Positions 1-8,118 of a stretch of 17,485 nucleotides of DNA are shown here, in pieces. The translations under genes and the position numbers were made by a program. The stretch is from Fidelibacterota bacterium UBA2125 (GTDB lineage Bacteria; Fidelibacterota; Marinisomatia; Marinisomatales; S15-B10), in NCBI GenBank assembly GCA_002329125.1, contig DCXX01000064.1:1-17485 (forward strand). The letters are read 5' to 3'. The first letter of the stretch is position 1. Each line of letters starts with the position of its first letter. The notes under the pieces are model-generated. The model was not told the DNA's origin and did no database searches. It worked only from the letters and a program-made list of their open reading frames with translations.

Positions 1-1506
1 GGAGAAGGCTTCTACAAAAAAACAGAGGCCGGCATCCTTTCTCTTGATTTTGATACACTGGAATACACCCCTCAGAAGCAGGTCCGTTTTGACGGTTTTC
101 GGGTTGCCAAACAGCAAAGCACCACAGAAGGAAAAATCCGGGCCCTCTCTTATAGTGATGACAAGGCGGGTAAGTTTTTCTGGGAGGCCATGACACGGTC
201 CTTCATCTATACCGCCAACAGAATTCCGGAAATATCCGATGATATTGTCAATATTGACAACGCCATGAAGTGGGGTTACGGTTATGAGTTGGGTATCTTC
301 GAATCGTGGGATGCCATCGGTGTCCGGCGGTCGGTAAACCGAATGAAAGATGAAGGAAAAAAGATCCCGGCCTGGGTGGAAGATATGCTCAATTCCGGTG
401 CTGAATCATTTTACACAAGAAAGAGCGGTGTCAAAACTTTCTACTCCGTCCCGGAATCCGGACCAAAGGAGATGACCTTTGGCGAAAAAGAAATTAATCT
501 CTCTCTTCTCAAAAGTGGTGGTAGCCTGATCAAGAGGGACTGGAGCGCCTCACTGATTGATTTGGGAGACAGTGTATTAAATGTGGAATTCCACAGCATC
601 CTTCAGGCTGTTATGAACCCCATCGATCTTTCTCTGGCCAGCACCATCAATGACGGTCTCGATCTGCTGGAGGCAGGACGCTACAAGGCTATGGTCATCG
701 GCCACCAGGGTCAGAATTTTTGCGCTGGCGCCAATCTGGCGATGATTTTAGAGGGGTGTGAAAATGAGGCGTGGGATACTATCGAAGGTACCATTAAAAA
801 TCTTCAGGATCTGACTCAGCGGATACGTTTTTCCAAAGCACCTGTTGTGGTGGCGCCGTTTGGATTTACGCTGGGTGGCGGCTACGAACTTGCGGCTCCT
901 GCCGCCAAGCGGGTCTGTTCATCAGAACTATATATGGGCCTCGTAGAAGTAGGTATGGGCCTGATTCCCGGTGCCGGAGGTAATCTCAGATTCATTTTAA
1001 ACATTATTGACGGAGCCGGCGATAAACCTGTTCCTCCATTCCAGATTGGCCAAAAAGCACTGGAGACCATCGGGTTTGCAAAGGTGTCAACTTCTGCCAG
1101 TCACGGACACAAATTGGGCTATCTCCGTCCTGAAGATGAAATAGTCATGAACCGAGATTATCTCATCTACCGCGCTAAAGAAGCGGCCCTGGAACTTGTG
1201 GAAAATTATGACCCACCTGCATACAGAGATGACATCATCCTGGCAGGTAAAGGTGGCCGGACAGCTATGACCGTGGCCCTGAAGGGTTACCGAGTTCAGG
1301 GCAAAATTTCAGCCCACGATGAAACAGTAGCTAAGAAACTGGCTTACGTTCTAACGGGTGGAGACAAAGGCGGCTCTGCCAAACCGCTAGATGAACAGTA
1401 CCTTCTTGACATTGAGCGTGAAGCATTCATAGCGCTTTGCGGTGAACAAAAAACTCAGGACCGTATCAGCCACTTCCTCAAAAAAGGCAAACCTCTCAGA
1501 AACTAG
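1..1506 (+). CDS. fadN: 3-hydroxyacyl-CoA dehydrogenase / enoyl-CoA hydratase fusion, FadN-type (5' truncated by window)
   Basis: The reading frame is open from base 1, giving 501 visible residues; the N-terminal NAD-binding part lies outside the window. The first visible residues (GEGFYKK) and a later IDNAMKWGYGYELG stretch (around residue 82) are typical of the 3-hydroxyacyl-CoA dehydrogenase C-terminal domains. From about residue 165 an enoyl-CoA hydratase (crotonase) domain follows: oxyanion-hole motif NFCAGANL, then LGGGYE with its first catalytic glutamate, then GLVEVG with the second (visible residue 316) and GLIPGAGG. Dehydrogenase before hydratase is the order of Bacillus FadN (about 790 aa), the reverse of E. 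coli FadB. It would hydrate trans-2-enoyl-CoA and oxidise the 3-hydroxyacyl-CoA in fatty-acid beta-oxidation. It is the last gene of its transcript, as a terminator overlaps its stop codon. A thiolase partner would be expected upstream, out of view. Family assignment is firm; the FadN name is by architecture. Confidence 0.9.
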   Translation, partial: GEGFYKKTEAGILSLDFDTLEYTPQKQVRFDGFRVAKQQSTTEGKIRALSYSDDKAGKFFWEAMTRSFIYTANRIPEISDDIVNIDNAMKWGYGYELGIFESWDAIGVRRSVNRMKDEGKKIPAWVEDMLNSGAESFYTRKSGVKTFYSVPESGPKEMTFGEKEINLSLLKSGGSLIKRDWSASLIDLGDSVLNVEFHSILQAVMNPIDLSLASTINDGLDLLEAGRYKAMVIGHQGQNFCAGANLAMILEGCENEAWDTIEGTIKNLQDLTQRIRFSKAPVVVAPFGFTLGGGYELAAPAAKRVCSSELYMGLVEVGMGLIPGAGGNLRFILNIIDGAGDKPVPPFQIGQKALETIGFAKVSTSASHGHKLGYLRPEDEIVMNRDYLIYRAKEAALELVENYDPPAYRDDIILAGKGGRTAMTVALKGYRVQGKISAHDETVAKKLAYVLTGGDKGGSAKPLDEQYLLDIEREAFIALCGEQKTQDRISHFLKKGKPLRN

Positions 1507-1535
1507 CCGCTGTGACTAGCTTCACGGGGCTTTTT
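1505..1535 (+). terminator. Intrinsic terminator after the fadN-type gene
   Basis: The arm at 1505-1515 pairs with 1522-1531: ten pairs, one of them a T-G wobble, with a single bulged G (1509), around a six-base loop, followed by a run of five T. The left arm begins inside the TAG stop codon and the T-run overlaps the stop of the convergent hydrolase gene (1534-1536). Read on the minus strand the hairpin also forms but lacks a clean T-run, so it may serve the convergent transcript only weakly. Confidence 0.75.
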
Positions 1536-1953
1536 ATGACAGCATTTGCTGAGCTTTCCTGTATCTCTCAAATCGTTTTTCGTCTTCTTTCGTCACCTTA
1601 TTTAGCCGGTTTGGATTGAGGTTGTCAAGCAGGTCCGCAAGTTTGACTTTTATCGCAATGGGATCACTCCCGGCCCTTTTTATGTAATCCCAGTAGTCTT
1701 CCCCTTCCTTATCCCTGTGAGTTAAAGAGTCCACAGCATTTAAAACTTCATCAGAAAAACCCTCTATCCTGAGATCATCCAGTGTCCATGCACTATCTTC
1801 AACTACATCATGCAACACTGCAGATATCATAGCATCATTGCCATCCATTTGAATCATGAGCCGGATGGGATGCAGGATGTAGGGAGCTCCTGCACGATCT
1901 TTCTGGCCGGCATGGGCCTCAGCAGCAATTGCTATGGCTCGCTCCAGTGTCAA
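1534..1953 (-). CDS. Small HD-domain hydrolase, probable (p)ppGpp 3'-pyrophosphohydrolase (SAH/Mesh1-like)
   Basis: A 139-residue protein consisting of only the HD hydrolase fold of RelA/SpoT proteins. Aligning by eye with human Mesh1, the Mn2+ ligands correspond to H28 (in PYILHP), H48-D49 (in VLHDVVED) and D107 (in VKLADLLDN). The catalytic pair corresponds to E52-D53, and N111 is also kept. No synthetase or TGS/ACT regulatory domain is present, so the expected activity is removal of the 3'-pyrophosphate from (p)ppGpp in the cytoplasm. It is shorter than Mesh1 (about 180 aa). The start is a TTG at 1953-1951, one base after the aspS stop; no ATG lies between this codon and the conserved core, so translation is probably coupled to aspS. 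Another nucleotide substrate is possible; the fold assignment is strong, the substrate is inferred. Confidence 0.8.
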   Translation of the reverse strand: MTLERAIAIAAEAHAGQKDRAGAPYILHPIRLMIQMDGNDAMISAVLHDVVEDSAWTLDDLRIEGFSDEVLNAVDSLTHRDKEGEDYWDYIKRAGSDPIAIKVKLADLLDNLNPNRLNKVTKEDEKRFERYRKAQQMLS

Positions 1954-1954
1954 G

Positions 1955-3730
1955 TCAGTTTTTCTTTTTGATTTCGATGCCCAGTTCCTTCAACTGTTCT
2001 TTCGGTACTTCACTGGGAGAGCCGTCCATGAGATTCAAGGCGCTGGTAGTCTTGGGAAAAGCGATAACATCTCTGATCTGTTTCGCTCCGGCGAGAATCA
2101 TGACAAAACGGTCAAACCCGAAAGCAATTCCCCCGTGGGGTGGTGCACCGTATGTGAGACCTTCCAACAAAAAGCCGAACTTATCTTTGGCTTCCTTCTC
2201 TGAGATTCCAAGCAACTCAAAAATCTTCAACTGAACGGCAGGATCATGATTTCTGATGGAGCCACCAGCGATTTCCCAGCCATTTATAACAAGGTCATAA
2301 GCCCTTGAGCCGGCACTTCCAGGGTCAAAATCGAATTTGTCCATATCTTCAAGAGCCGGTGATGTGAAGGGGTGATGGAGAAATGTCCACTTTCCTGTCT
2401 CTTCATCTTTTCCAAAAAGAGGATAATCTCGTACCCAGAGTGGTTTAAAATCATCATCACTGGCCAAGCCGTCCCGGTTTGCAATCTCCAACCGCAGTGC
2501 ACCCATAGTAGTTAGGATAGTTTCTCGCTCTCCGCCAGCCACCAATAGTAGATCGCCTTCTCCCATCCCTAGTGATTCCATAATCTTTTGTCGCAATTCT
2601 TCACTAAAGAACTTTGATACACCACCGGAAAGATCGCCGTCATTACACTTCATCCAAGCCAAGCCGCCCAGAGGTGTCTTCTTCTCCTGAGAAGAAAATT
2701 CTTTTACAAAGGCATTCAGATCGTCAATCACTTTCCGTGAATAGCCTTCTGCATTAGAGACCACAATGGCTTTTGCAGTTTCTACGGACTGTAATGCCTT
2801 AAAATCTGAATCTTCAGCAAACCCAATAAAATCCACAAGGGGAAGACCGAACCGAATGTCAGGACTGTCTGTTCCATAAGTTTCCATGGTTTCCTGATAG
2901 GAGATAACCGGGAAGGGTAACTCCAAAGACAGATCGAGAACATCTTCGAAGACAGCACATACGAGCTTCTCAACAACTTCCCGGATGTCTTCTTCATCTA
3001 TGAAAGACATCTCCACGTCTATCTGCGTGAATTCGGGCTGACGATCAGCACGAAAATCTTCGTCTCGGAAACATTTCACGATCTGGAAATACCGGTCATA
3101 CCCCGCTACCATTAGAATTTGCTTATATTGCTGCGGTGACTGTGGCAGTGCATAAAACCGCCCTTTGTGGAGCCGGCTCGGGACGAGAAAATCTCTAGCC
3201 CCTTCTGGCGTTGCCCGCATGAGAATAGGCGTCTCAAATTCCACGAAGTTTTGAGATGCAAGATAGTTCCGCACAGTCTGGTAGGTTCTGTGTCTAAGAA
3301 GCATATTTTTCTGCATTTCTTCCGTGCGAAGCTCAAGATACCGGTAAGTAAGGCGAGTTTCTTCATTGGCACTGTCTCTGTCATTGATCATGAACGGCAT
3401 TGGTTTCGCTTCATTAAGCACTACGATTTCAGTAACCTTCACTTCAATCTCACCGGTCATTAAATCTTTGTTAACGGCATTTTCCTGCCTTGCTTCTACC
3501 GTCCCTTTCACGGAAATCACGTCTTCCATGGATAACCGCTTCGCCGATTCGAATTCTTCAGGGTAGGTTTCCTCATTAAAAGTCAGTTGCGTAACACCGT
3601 AGAGATCCCGGATATCCACAAAAATAAGCCCCCCATGATCACGGCTTGTGGATACCCAGCCGTTCAGAGAAACATCTTCCCCCACCTGCTTCAAGGTCAA
3701 GTCACCGCATGTGTGTGTCCTTTTAAACAT
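1955..3730 (-). CDS. aspS: Aspartyl-tRNA synthetase, bacterial type
   Basis: A 591-residue class IIb synthetase that attaches aspartate to tRNA(Asp). In order: N-terminal OB-fold anticodon-binding domain (about 1-105), the catalytic core with TPEGARDFLVPSR, class II motif 2 (FRDEDFRADRQPEFTQID, 221-238), a GAD insertion domain (roughly 280-410), and motif 3 (GIAFGFDR, 534-541, with the ATP-binding arginine). Length and colinearity match E. coli AspRS (590 aa) throughout. At the anticodon-loop position where E. coli has Leu30, this protein has His32, as in the non-discriminating enzyme of Pseudomonas aeruginosa; this hints that it may also aspartylate tRNA(Asn) for GatCAB. The ATG start is well placed, giving the usual short N-terminus before CG-L. 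It appears to be transcribed apart from the atp genes because a terminator lies upstream, and it precedes the small HD hydrolase. Confidence 0.97.
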   Translation of the reverse strand: MFKRTHTCGDLTLKQVGEDVSLNGWVSTSRDHGGLIFVDIRDLYGVTQLTFNEETYPEEFESAKRLSMEDVISVKGTVEARQENAVNKDLMTGEIEVKVTEIVVLNEAKPMPFMINDRDSANEETRLTYRYLELRTEEMQKNMLLRHRTYQTVRNYLASQNFVEFETPILMRATPEGARDFLVPSRLHKGRFYALPQSPQQYKQILMVAGYDRYFQIVKCFRDEDFRADRQPEFTQIDVEMSFIDEEDIREVVEKLVCAVFEDVLDLSLELPFPVISYQETMETYGTDSPDIRFGLPLVDFIGFAEDSDFKALQSVETAKAIVVSNAEGYSRKVIDDLNAFVKEFSSQEKKTPLGGLAWMKCNDGDLSGGVSKFFSEELRQKIMESLGMGEGDLLLVAGGERETILTTMGALRLEIANRDGLASDDDFKPLWVRDYPLFGKDEETGKWTFLHHPFTSPALEDMDKFDFDPGSAGSRAYDLVINGWEIAGGSIRNHDPAVQLKIFELLGISEKEAKDKFGFLLEGLTYGAPPHGGIAFGFDRFVMILAGAKQIRDVIAFPKTTSALNLMDGSPSEVPKEQLKELGIEIKKKN

Positions 3731-3745
3731 GTCAGAATCTTTTAT

Positions 3746-3768
3746 GAGAAGTCAAGAAAGAGAAGTCA
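3746..3768. repeat. 9-bp direct repeat upstream of aspS
   Basis: GAGAAGTCA occurs at 3746-3754 and again at 3760-3768 on the plus strand (TGACTTCTC on the aspS coding strand), with a 14-base period. It lies between the atp terminator and the aspS start, so it overlaps the only space available for an aspS promoter. The two copies could each supply a TGACTT -35-like element. No convincing -10 box accompanies them. Confidence 0.5.
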
Positions 3769-3773
3769 TTTCT

Positions 3774-3811
3774 AATAAAGAAAAAGCCCGGGATCAAGAG
3801 GGATTCCGAGC
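3774..3811 (-). terminator. Intrinsic terminator of the par-atp operon
   Basis: On the minus strand the arm 3811-3802 pairs with 3795-3786: ten positions with one T-G wobble and one A-C mismatch, around a six-base loop (3801-3796). A T-rich tract follows (3785-3774, five T then TTT within CTTTATT). It lies 75 bases after the atpC stop and 44 bases before the aspS start, which marks the end of the long minus-strand operon. On the plus strand no T-run follows the hairpin. Confidence 0.75.
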
Positions 3812-3885
3812 TATAACCATTGGAAAAATTTTCTCCTCTGTTCTGATTCTATTTTCTCTCCTCTTCTAGTATCTTCCTTAATTCA

Positions 3886-4278
3886 CTATCGACTGGAGAC
3901 CTTCAGACGGTTTTCTGCCCGAGATAGAGCGGCCCTTGTGCGAACTTCATCTCCTTCTTTTTTTGAGAGGCGTGCCTTGGCCCTGTCACACGCTTCCTGA
4001 GCCCGAGGTGCATCAATTTCCCGAGCTTCTTCCACAGTTTCGAGCAGCAGTGAAACTTTTTCTCGAGTCACTTCTGCATATCCGCCACTCGTGGATAGAT
4101 AGCTCATATTGCCATTATTTACCACTTTTATTTCTCCAATCGCAAGAGCAAAAAGCGCGTCGGTGTGACCACCCATGACACCAAAGAGCCCTGTAGTCCC
4201 AGGACACCGGACATATGAGACGTCACCTTGATCAAGCGTTTTCGTTGGTGTTACGATTTCAAGCTGGAAGGTGCTCAA
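3886..4278 (-). CDS. atpC: F1Fo ATP synthase epsilon subunit
   Basis: A 130-residue epsilon subunit of the F1 central stalk. The N-terminal beta-sandwich runs to about residue 82 (GGYAEV near 65-70) and the C-terminal helical hairpin from about 84 to 130. The sequence IDAPRA at 88-93 matches the I(L)DxxRA consensus that binds ATP in epsilon of Bacillus PS3 and E. coli. The C-terminal helices are the part that can extend to inhibit ATP hydrolysis. The start is a TTG whose last two bases, plus the next A, form the TGA stop of atpD (TTGA overlap), so it should be translationally coupled. No alternative start precedes the conserved MSTFQLEIVTP opening. It is the last gene of the operon before the terminator. 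Confidence 0.96.
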   Translation of the reverse strand: MSTFQLEIVTPTKTLDQGDVSYVRCPGTTGLFGVMGGHTDALFALAIGEIKVVNNGNMSYLSTSGGYAEVTREKVSLLLETVEEAREIDAPRAQEACDRAKARLSKKEGDEVRTRAALSRAENRLKVSSR

Positions 4279-5675
4279 TTGGAAGACATCTCCTTAGCTT
4301 TTTCAGCAGCCTCATCTATAGTACCTACATAAAGGAAAGCCTTTTCCGGAATGTCATCAAACTCACCCTGAATAAGACGATCAAAACCGTCTACTGTATC
4401 CTCAAGCTTAACGTATCGCCCCGGGGTTCCGGTAAACTGTTCCGCCACAAAGAATGGCTGTGACAGAAAACGTTCAATGCGCCTGGCACGGGTTACTGTT
4501 AGCTTGTCATCATCCGAAAGTTCTTCCATACCAAGGATTGCAATAATGTCCTGGAGTTCTTTGTACTTCTGAAGAATCCGTTGGACCTCTCGGGCAACAT
4601 TGTAGTGACGTTCACCTACAATCCTCGGATCAAGGACACGCGATGTGGAACTCAATGGATCCACCGCTGGATAGATACCCAACTCTGAAATTCGTCGATC
4701 CAGCACCGTTGTGGCATCCAGATGCGCAAAACTGGCAGCTGGGGCTGGGTCTGTAAGATCATCGGCTGGGACGTAAATTGCCTGTACAGAAGTAACAGAT
4801 CCCTTAGTAGTGGAAGTGATCCGTTCCTGCAACTCGCCCATCTCCGTAGAAAGGGTCGGCTGGTAACCCACGGCCGACGGCATGCGCCCAAGAAGTGCAG
4901 ACACTTCTGAACCGGCCTGGGTAAACCGGAAAATATTGTCTATAAATAGGAGTACATCACGGCCTTCCTCATCTCTGAAGTACTCTGCCATAGTCAGACC
5001 AGACAGACCAACACGGAGTCGCGCCCCCGGCGGTTCGTTCATCTGACCAAATACCATGACCGTTTTATCTATAACACCCGATTCCGTCATTTCAAGAAAA
5101 AGGTCATTCCCTTCACGAGTCCTCTCACCCACCCCTGAGAACACAGAATAGCCTCCGTGTTCCGTGGCGATGTTGTGGATCAGCTCCTGAATAAGAACTG
5201 TTTTCCCTACACCGGCGCCGCCGAAGAGCCCGGTTTTACCCCCCTTGGTGTAAGGCTCCATAAGATCTACAACCTTGATACCAGTATCAAGAACTTCCCG
5301 TGTTGTGCTGAGATCCTTATGTTCAGGCGCCGGACGATGGATGGGATAGATCTTTTCTGTTTTTGGGGCCTCTTTTCCATCGATGGTATTACCGAGAACA
5401 TCAAAGAGGCGACCTAAAGTTTGTTCACCGACGGGAACAGAGATAGGATTACCCGTGTCTGACACAGTCTGCCCGCGGACAAGCCCGTCCGTGGAATCCA
5501 TGGCCACTGTCCGTACAACTGAATCACCCAAATGTTGAGCCACCTCTAGAGTCAAAGTCCCTTCATCATTTCGATCAATTTCAAGGGCGTTAAAGATTGC
5601 TGGTAGCTGGCCATCTTCAAATGCCACATCCACAACGGCACCCATGATTTGTGATACTTTCCCAGTATTGTTCAT
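4275..5675 (-). CDS. atpD: F1Fo ATP synthase beta subunit (catalytic)
   Basis: A 466-residue catalytic subunit that makes ATP from ADP and phosphate at the F1 interface. Walker A is GGAGVGKT at 152-159; GVGERTREGND follows, with the catalytic glutamate at E184 and the adjacent R185 (E181/R182 in E. coli). The catch-loop equivalent of DELSEED reads EELSDDD in the C-terminal domain. Length is normal. The ATG start is 15 bases after atpG; its ribosome binding site AAGGTGG (5692-5686) overlaps the atpG stop codon. The 3' end overlaps atpC by four bases. Confidence 0.98.
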   Translation of the reverse strand: MNNTGKVSQIMGAVVDVAFEDGQLPAIFNALEIDRNDEGTLTLEVAQHLGDSVVRTVAMDSTDGLVRGQTVSDTGNPISVPVGEQTLGRLFDVLGNTIDGKEAPKTEKIYPIHRPAPEHKDLSTTREVLDTGIKVVDLMEPYTKGGKTGLFGGAGVGKTVLIQELIHNIATEHGGYSVFSGVGERTREGNDLFLEMTESGVIDKTVMVFGQMNEPPGARLRVGLSGLTMAEYFRDEEGRDVLLFIDNIFRFTQAGSEVSALLGRMPSAVGYQPTLSTEMGELQERITSTTKGSVTSVQAIYVPADDLTDPAPAASFAHLDATTVLDRRISELGIYPAVDPLSSTSRVLDPRIVGERHYNVAREVQRILQKYKELQDIIAILGMEELSDDDKLTVTRARRIERFLSQPFFVAEQFTGTPGRYVKLEDTVDGFDRLIQGEFDDIPEKAFLYVGTIDEAAEKAKEMSSN

Positions 5676-5690
5676 TCTTTTATTTCCACC

Positions 5691-6563
5691 TTAATTTGTT
5701 GCCAATGCTTCCGCGCCACCGACAATCTCAAGCATCTCCTTGGTGATAGAAGCCTGACGCGCTTTGTTAAAATCTAGTGTCAGATTCTTAATCATTTCTT
5801 GAGCGTTTTCAGTAGCGTTATCCATGGCCACCATCCGTGCTGCCTGCTCACTGGCAAAGGATTCCAACAGATATTTCCACATTTGCACATTAAGATGCCG
5901 CGGGATAAGAGAGTGGACAATCTCCCCTTTTGATGGTTCATAAAGGCGATCAACCGCCTTAACAGAATTTTCCTCGTAGGTTAACGGAAGCAAGTCTTCC
6001 ACGCGAATCTCTTGTGTAGCCACATTCCTGAACCAGTTATAGACCACACGTACCTTATCCACCTCCCCACCAGTAAAATGACTGACAATCTCGCCGCCAA
6101 AATCCAGGGCATGCTTGAAAGAAAGATCACTCCAGAAATCTGTAAAATCTTTTCCACTTTTATCCTTGATTGTTTCATAACCGCGGACCCTGAAGTGATC
6201 CCTTCCTTTACGGCCAATGCAGATGAGATCCACATTTTCTCGCCCGGTTTCCAATATTTCTTCTTCGGCCCGGCGTATGATATTAGCATTAAATGCACCG
6301 GCCAAACCCCGGTCGGAAGTCACCACAACCAACGCTTCCCGTTTTATTTCCCTCTCATCTAAAAGAGGGAGAAATGATCGATCTACATCTGGAAGGAGAG
6401 ATGTGATTACTTCAGATAGACGGTTAGCATAGGGACGGGCCTGTTCCATCCGCTCCTGGGCCTTGCGCATTTTTGCGGCGGCCACAAGCTTCATGGCTTT
6501 GGTCACCTGCTGAATACTTTTGACCGACTTGATCCGGTCTCGAATGTCCTTAAGATTCGCCAT
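5691..6563 (-). CDS. atpG: F1Fo ATP synthase gamma subunit
   Basis: A 290-residue rotor shaft subunit. The N-terminal helix MANLKDIRDRIKSVKSIQQVTKAMKLVAAAKMRKAQ form is textbook, as is the Rossmann-like middle (LVVVTSDRGLAGAFNANI). The C-terminal helix ending in KEMLEIVGGAEAL completes the coiled coil that turns inside the alpha3-beta3 hexamer. Size matches the family (about 285-290). It starts with ATG nine bases after the atpA stop and lies 15 bases before atpD. I see no regulatory insertion of the chloroplast type. Confidence 0.98.
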   Translation of the reverse strand: MANLKDIRDRIKSVKSIQQVTKAMKLVAAAKMRKAQERMEQARPYANRLSEVITSLLPDVDRSFLPLLDEREIKREALVVVTSDRGLAGAFNANIIRRAEEEILETGRENVDLICIGRKGRDHFRVRGYETIKDKSGKDFTDFWSDLSFKHALDFGGEIVSHFTGGEVDKVRVVYNWFRNVATQEIRVEDLLPLTYEENSVKAVDRLYEPSKGEIVHSLIPRHLNVQMWKYLLESFASEQAARMVAMDNATENAQEMIKNLTLDFNKARQASITKEMLEIVGGAEALATN

Positions 6564-6572
6564 GGCTTTTAT

Positions 6573-8096
6573 CTAAACTGTAAAACCTTGCTTGAATTCG
6601 CCGACGGCTTCTTTGAGATTCTCAACAATTTCATCGCTGAGTTCGCCGCTGTCTTTGATATCGTCAAGAGTCGATACGTAGTTGGTCTCCAGATAAGAGA
6701 GGAACTCTTCTTCAAAGCGTTTCACTTCATCCAGTTCAATATCATTCAGATGTCCATTATTACCGGCCCAGATGATAGCAACCTGCTTTTCTACGGACAC
6801 TGGAACATATTGATCTTGCTTAAGGACTTCCACCATTCGCTGACCAAGAGTAAGCTGCTGCTGTGTTGCCTTGTCAAGATCCGAGCCGAACTTGGCAAAC
6901 GCCTCCAGCTCTCTGAATTGAGCAAGGTCCAGCCGGAGCATACCGGCAATCTTTTTCATGGCCTTTATCTGAGCATTTCCACCCACGCGGGAAACTGAGA
7001 TACCCACATCAATTGCTGGGCGAACGCCGGCGTTGAACAGATTAGTTTCAAGATATATCTGACCGTCCGTAATTGAAATCACATTGGTGGGGATATAAGC
7101 GGAAACATCACCTTCTTGCGTTTCAATAACAGGCAGTGCTGTCAGGGAACCGCCACCAAGATCGTCGCTCAGTTTGCTGGCTCGCTCCAATAGGCGACTG
7201 TGAAGATAGAATACATCACCAGGGTATGCCTCGCGGCCGGGAGGGCGTCGCAACAGCAGAGACATCTGCCGGTAGGCCTGGGCATGCTTTGAAAGATCAT
7301 CATAGATTACTAGGGAGTGTCTGCCATCATCGCGAAAAAATTCACCCATGGTGCATCCAGAGTAGGGAGCAATGAATTGCATCGGTGCCGGATCAGAGGC
7401 GTTGGCAGCTACTATAATGGTGTAATCCATAGCGCCGCTTTCTTCCAGCTGTGCCACCACTTGAGCAACCGTGGACGCCTTCTGGCCAATAGCCACATAG
7501 ATGCAATAAACCGGGTTGTCACCGTCATGAGTACTTTTCTGGTTAATAATAGTATCAATGGCAATAGCTGTTTTCCCGGTCTGGCGGTCACCGATAATCA
7601 ACTCACGCTGACCACGGCCGATGGGAATCATACTGTCGACAGACTTCAAACCGGTCTGCAAGGGTTCCTTCACCGGCTGACGCTGCAGTACACCCAGAGC
7701 CTTCCGCTCGATGGGTTGGGTTTCACTGGTTTCGATAGCATCCTTGCCATCAATGGGCTGACCAAGAGGATTAACCACCCGACCGAGCATTCCTTCCCCC
7801 ACCGGAACTTCCACAACACGTTCAGTCCTTTTTGCAATATCACCTTCTTTCACTTTTTCGCTCTCACCAAAAAGGACTAACCCCACATTGTCTTCTTCTA
7901 GATTGAGTGCCATACCGAAAACATCATTGGGAAGCTCAACCAGTTCTGAGCTCATGACATTTTCCAGTCCGCTGACACGGGCAACACCGTCACCAACCTC
8001 CAACACTTCGCCTACTTCCGATACATCTATATCCAGATCGAATTTCTCAATCTCGGCTTTTAGCAAGTCTTTGATCTCGTCTGTATTAATATCCAT
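6573..8096 (-). CDS. atpA: F1Fo ATP synthase alpha subunit
   Basis: A 507-residue non-catalytic nucleotide-binding subunit of F1. Walker A GDRQTGKT lies at 169-176, the same numbering as in E. coli, and the full family pattern is present (EVGDGVARVSGL, PIGRGQRELIIGDR, YDDLSKHAQAYR, RPPGREAYPGDVFYLHSR with the arginine finger region downstream in ISVSRVGGNAQ). The alpha/beta ring it forms hosts ATP synthesis driven by the gamma shaft. The ATG start is preceded by AGGA (8111-8108) about 11 bases upstream and 22 bases after atpH, the largest gap inside the operon. Confidence 0.98.
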   Translation of the reverse strand: MDINTDEIKDLLKAEIEKFDLDIDVSEVGEVLEVGDGVARVSGLENVMSSELVELPNDVFGMALNLEEDNVGLVLFGESEKVKEGDIAKRTERVVEVPVGEGMLGRVVNPLGQPIDGKDAIETSETQPIERKALGVLQRQPVKEPLQTGLKSVDSMIPIGRGQRELIIGDRQTGKTAIAIDTIINQKSTHDGDNPVYCIYVAIGQKASTVAQVVAQLEESGAMDYTIIVAANASDPAPMQFIAPYSGCTMGEFFRDDGRHSLVIYDDLSKHAQAYRQMSLLLRRPPGREAYPGDVFYLHSRLLERASKLSDDLGGGSLTALPVIETQEGDVSAYIPTNVISITDGQIYLETNLFNAGVRPAIDVGISVSRVGGNAQIKAMKKIAGMLRLDLAQFRELEAFAKFGSDLDKATQQQLTLGQRMVEVLKQDQYVPVSVEKQVAIIWAGNNGHLNDIELDEVKRFEEEFLSYLETNYVSTLDDIKDSGELSDEIVENLKEAVGEFKQGFTV

Positions 8097-8118
8097 GTTT
8101 ATACTAATCCTGTTTCGT

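Noticed and set aside
3648..3869. Plus-strand frame crossing the aspS start and the atpC-aspS gap
   Set aside because: It overlaps the conserved aspS N-terminus and a terminator, and has no recognisable domain or ribosome site.
7317..7880. 187-codon open frame on the plus strand opposite atpA
   Set aside because: It lies wholly antisense to a certain atpA, has low-complexity His/Phe-rich sequence with no recognisable domain, and is a codon-bias shadow.
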